Shown piece after piece: positions 62,560 through 64,000 of a stretch of 64,000 nt of DNA (positions are counted from its first letter, which is position 1; each line of letters begins with the position of its first letter). Source of the stretch: Balaenoptera acutorostrata (lineage: Eukaryota > Chordata > Mammalia > Artiodactyla > Balaenopteridae); contig NC_080078.1 in assembly GCF_949987535.1 (NCBI RefSeq), positions 48,076,207-48,140,206 of the forward strand. Direction: 5' to 3'. A program made the translations under genes and the position numbers. Under the pieces are notes generated by a model. That model did not search any database. It had not been told where the DNA came from and worked only from the letters and a program-made list of their open reading frames with translations.

Positions 62560-62607
62560 CCACTCTTCATCGCGGTGCGGGGACCGCTCTTCATTGCGGT
62601 GCGCGGG
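62560..62607. repeat. 24-bp tandem duplication inside the SINE
   Basis: Two adjacent 24-bp units (62560-62583 and 62584-62607) share 'ctcttcat' and 'gcggtgcg' and differ at about four positions. The copy at 60.0 kb has only one such unit. Confidence 0.8.
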
Positions 62608-63009
62608 CCTTTCTCTATCGCGGCCCCTCCCGTCGCGGGGCACAGGCTCCAGACGCGCAGGCTCAGCAATTGTGGCTCACGGGCCCAGCTGCTCCGTGGC
62701 ATGTGGGATCTTCCCAGACCAGGGCTCGAACCCGTGTCCCCTGCATTAGCAGGCAGATTCTCAACCACTGCGCCACCAGGGAAGCCCTCAAATGTGTTTT
62801 TATGATACTAAATCCTGATGTTTTTCCATCTGACTATATCACCTCCTCGTCACACACTAAATTAAACACTATGCAAAAAAGGGCTATTTTATGATGCCTA
62901 AGGATACTGTTTATATTTATACTATTCTCTACTTTTCTCTGAAGCCAGCATGTTCTAAAATAGGTGCATGTAAACCTAACTGATAAAAACTGGAAACTGA
63001 TTTTAATTC

Positions 63010-63645
63010 ACATCAAACTCATGCTTATAAATATCTTCCAAAAATTTTAGAGTATAATATACACATATAAAAGGGTGCTTATCATAAAGGTAGAGCTCAA
63101 TAAATTTTCATGACCTGAACACCCTTCTAAAGCAGCATCAAAAGACAGAACATCACTACTCCCCCACAAACCCTTCTCATGCCCCCTTCCAGTTACTATA
63201 CAAACCCCAAGGGTAACCACTATCCTGATTTCTAATAGCAGAGATTAGTTTTACCTGTGCTTGTGCTTTGAATACATGGAATCATACAGTCATCTTTTGC
63301 ATCTGACTTCTTTCTCTAAATATTGTCTGTGAGATTCATCCACATTACTGTGTGTAGTTAGAGAATGTTCATTCTCATTCAATTTATCTATCTTCTCTAC
63401 TATTGCTTGGCATCAGACTAGTTTCCATCTGGGGACAATTATGGATCATGCTGCTATGAAGATTCTTATGCAGTCTTTTAGTGAATATTTTACATATTTT
63501 TCCTGAGTATATACCTCGGAGCAGCATTGCTGTGTCATAGGGCAGATATATGTTTAGCTTTAATAGATACTGTCAAACAGTTTTCCAAACTGGTTGCACT
63601 AATTTACTCTCTTGCCAACAGTATTTGAGAGTCTCACTTACTCCA
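63010..63645 (-). mobile_element. Ancient L1ME-type 3' fragment
   Basis: The plus strand carries the reverse complement of an old L1 3' end: 'gagctcaataaattttcatg', 'ggtaaccactatcctgattt', 'gaatcatacagtcatctttt', 'tgctgctatgaagattctta' and 'ccaaactggttgcactaatt'. It is cut at both ends, with no open frame left. Confidence 0.83.
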
Positions 63646-64000
63646 GGCTGTAAATATTTAAGTTAGATGCCAAAATGCCTTCAAAATGGACACTGATTTA
63701 TCTATAAGATAAGCTCACATTATTTTATTTTCACAGTAATTTAGATATGACTGGTCCACATTATAATAATGGAAATAATAGAATAAATAAACATACCCTG
63801 GTGCTCCCTATTATTAGCCTCTCTAAGGCACTTCCAGGTACCAACAGGAGCTACAGAATATAGGTGGCAAAACAACATCAGGAAGTCTGGGATCGCAAAC
63901 TACCTTTGACAAAATGTATTAAGCAAACACTTACTAACTGAATATGACTGATCATTTGACTAGAATGATAATAATCTTTTTCTCCCTTTTCACTCTCATA
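63646..64000. other. Unique sequence to the window edge
   Basis: Nothing recognised. Confidence 0.4.

Larger units (their letters stand above)
62426..62801 (-). mobile_element. CHR-type SINE (young copy, nested in MIR)
   Basis: The SINE body (62440-62787) is inverted: on the plus strand it begins with poly(T) and (TTTA)n and ends ccaccagggaagccc. The B box complement (gggctcgaacc, 62722-62732) and the A box complement (62765-62778) are intact. The target-site duplication is tcaaatgtgttttt at 62426-62439 and 62788-62801. CpG density is high, so the copy is young. The 154-codon plus-strand frame across it is not a gene. Confidence 0.96.
62295..62850 (-). repeat. MIR SINE interrupted by a CHR SINE
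   Basis: 'tttttcatatgaggaaagta', 'tatgtgacctagctcaag' and 'ggacagagccagagctcaaa' are the reverse complement of MIR up to about 62439. The CHR SINE then intervenes, and the remaining MIR tail may continue from 62788. The nested order gives relative ages. Confidence 0.65.

Noticed and set aside
62430..62894. 154-codon plus-strand frame beginning with a run of Phe
   Set aside because: It reads the inverted CHR SINE and its poly(T)/TTTA tail. Similar frames on both strands of the 60.0-kb SINE show this is a property of the repeat.

Overview
The window is ordinary mammalian nuclear DNA: AT-rich, with no CpG island, no convincing protein-coding exon, no RNA gene and no prokaryotic feature. Three tRNA-Glu-type SINEs (40471-40816, 60012-60312, 62440-62787) carry the 5' end typical of the cetartiodactyl CHR family. 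The two GC-rich copies match the form I know from whales and dolphins. The young L1 at 52.3-55.5 kb has a cetartiodactyl-type 3' UTR. The likeliest source is a cetacean, with hippopotamus as the alternative. I cannot name the species, the chromosome or the nearest gene. The window could be intergenic or deep inside a long intron.

Layout. 1-16.9 kb is mostly unique AT-rich DNA with scattered old MIR and L2 fragments. 17-25.4 kb holds L2, a 71-bp tandem duplication, a probable solo LTR, MER5A, a long L2 copy and a MER20. 26-38.4 kb has microsatellites, MIR/L2, a MaLR-like fragment, a mosaic of small L1 pieces, a 0.9-kb L2 and a class I ERV-like solo LTR. 40-46.8 kb has a perfect hairpin, the oldest CHR SINE, a badly decayed L1 ORF2 and an MLT1 LTR. 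47.7-50.1 kb has two copies of a repeat I cannot name, plus MER5A. 52.3-55.5 kb is a 5'-truncated, inactivated L1. 57-64 kb has a candidate conserved non-coding stretch, a hAT-Charlie-like element, two young CHR SINEs (one nested in a MIR) and two older L1 3' fragments on the minus strand.

Nothing here acts as a pathway. The content is a layered record of transposition: ancient MIR/L2 and hAT elements, then MaLR LTRs and old L1, then ERV LTRs and the younger L1, then CHR SINEs. Family names come from recall of consensus sequences, not from a search, and repeat edges are usually good to about 10-30 bases. No new coding system was found. The most unusual sequence-level items are a probable poly(A)-only retrotransposition scar (21575-21610), two strong short hairpins (3289-3339 and 40299-40338), and an L1 whose reverse-transcriptase active site is cut by a deletion that also restores the reading frame.
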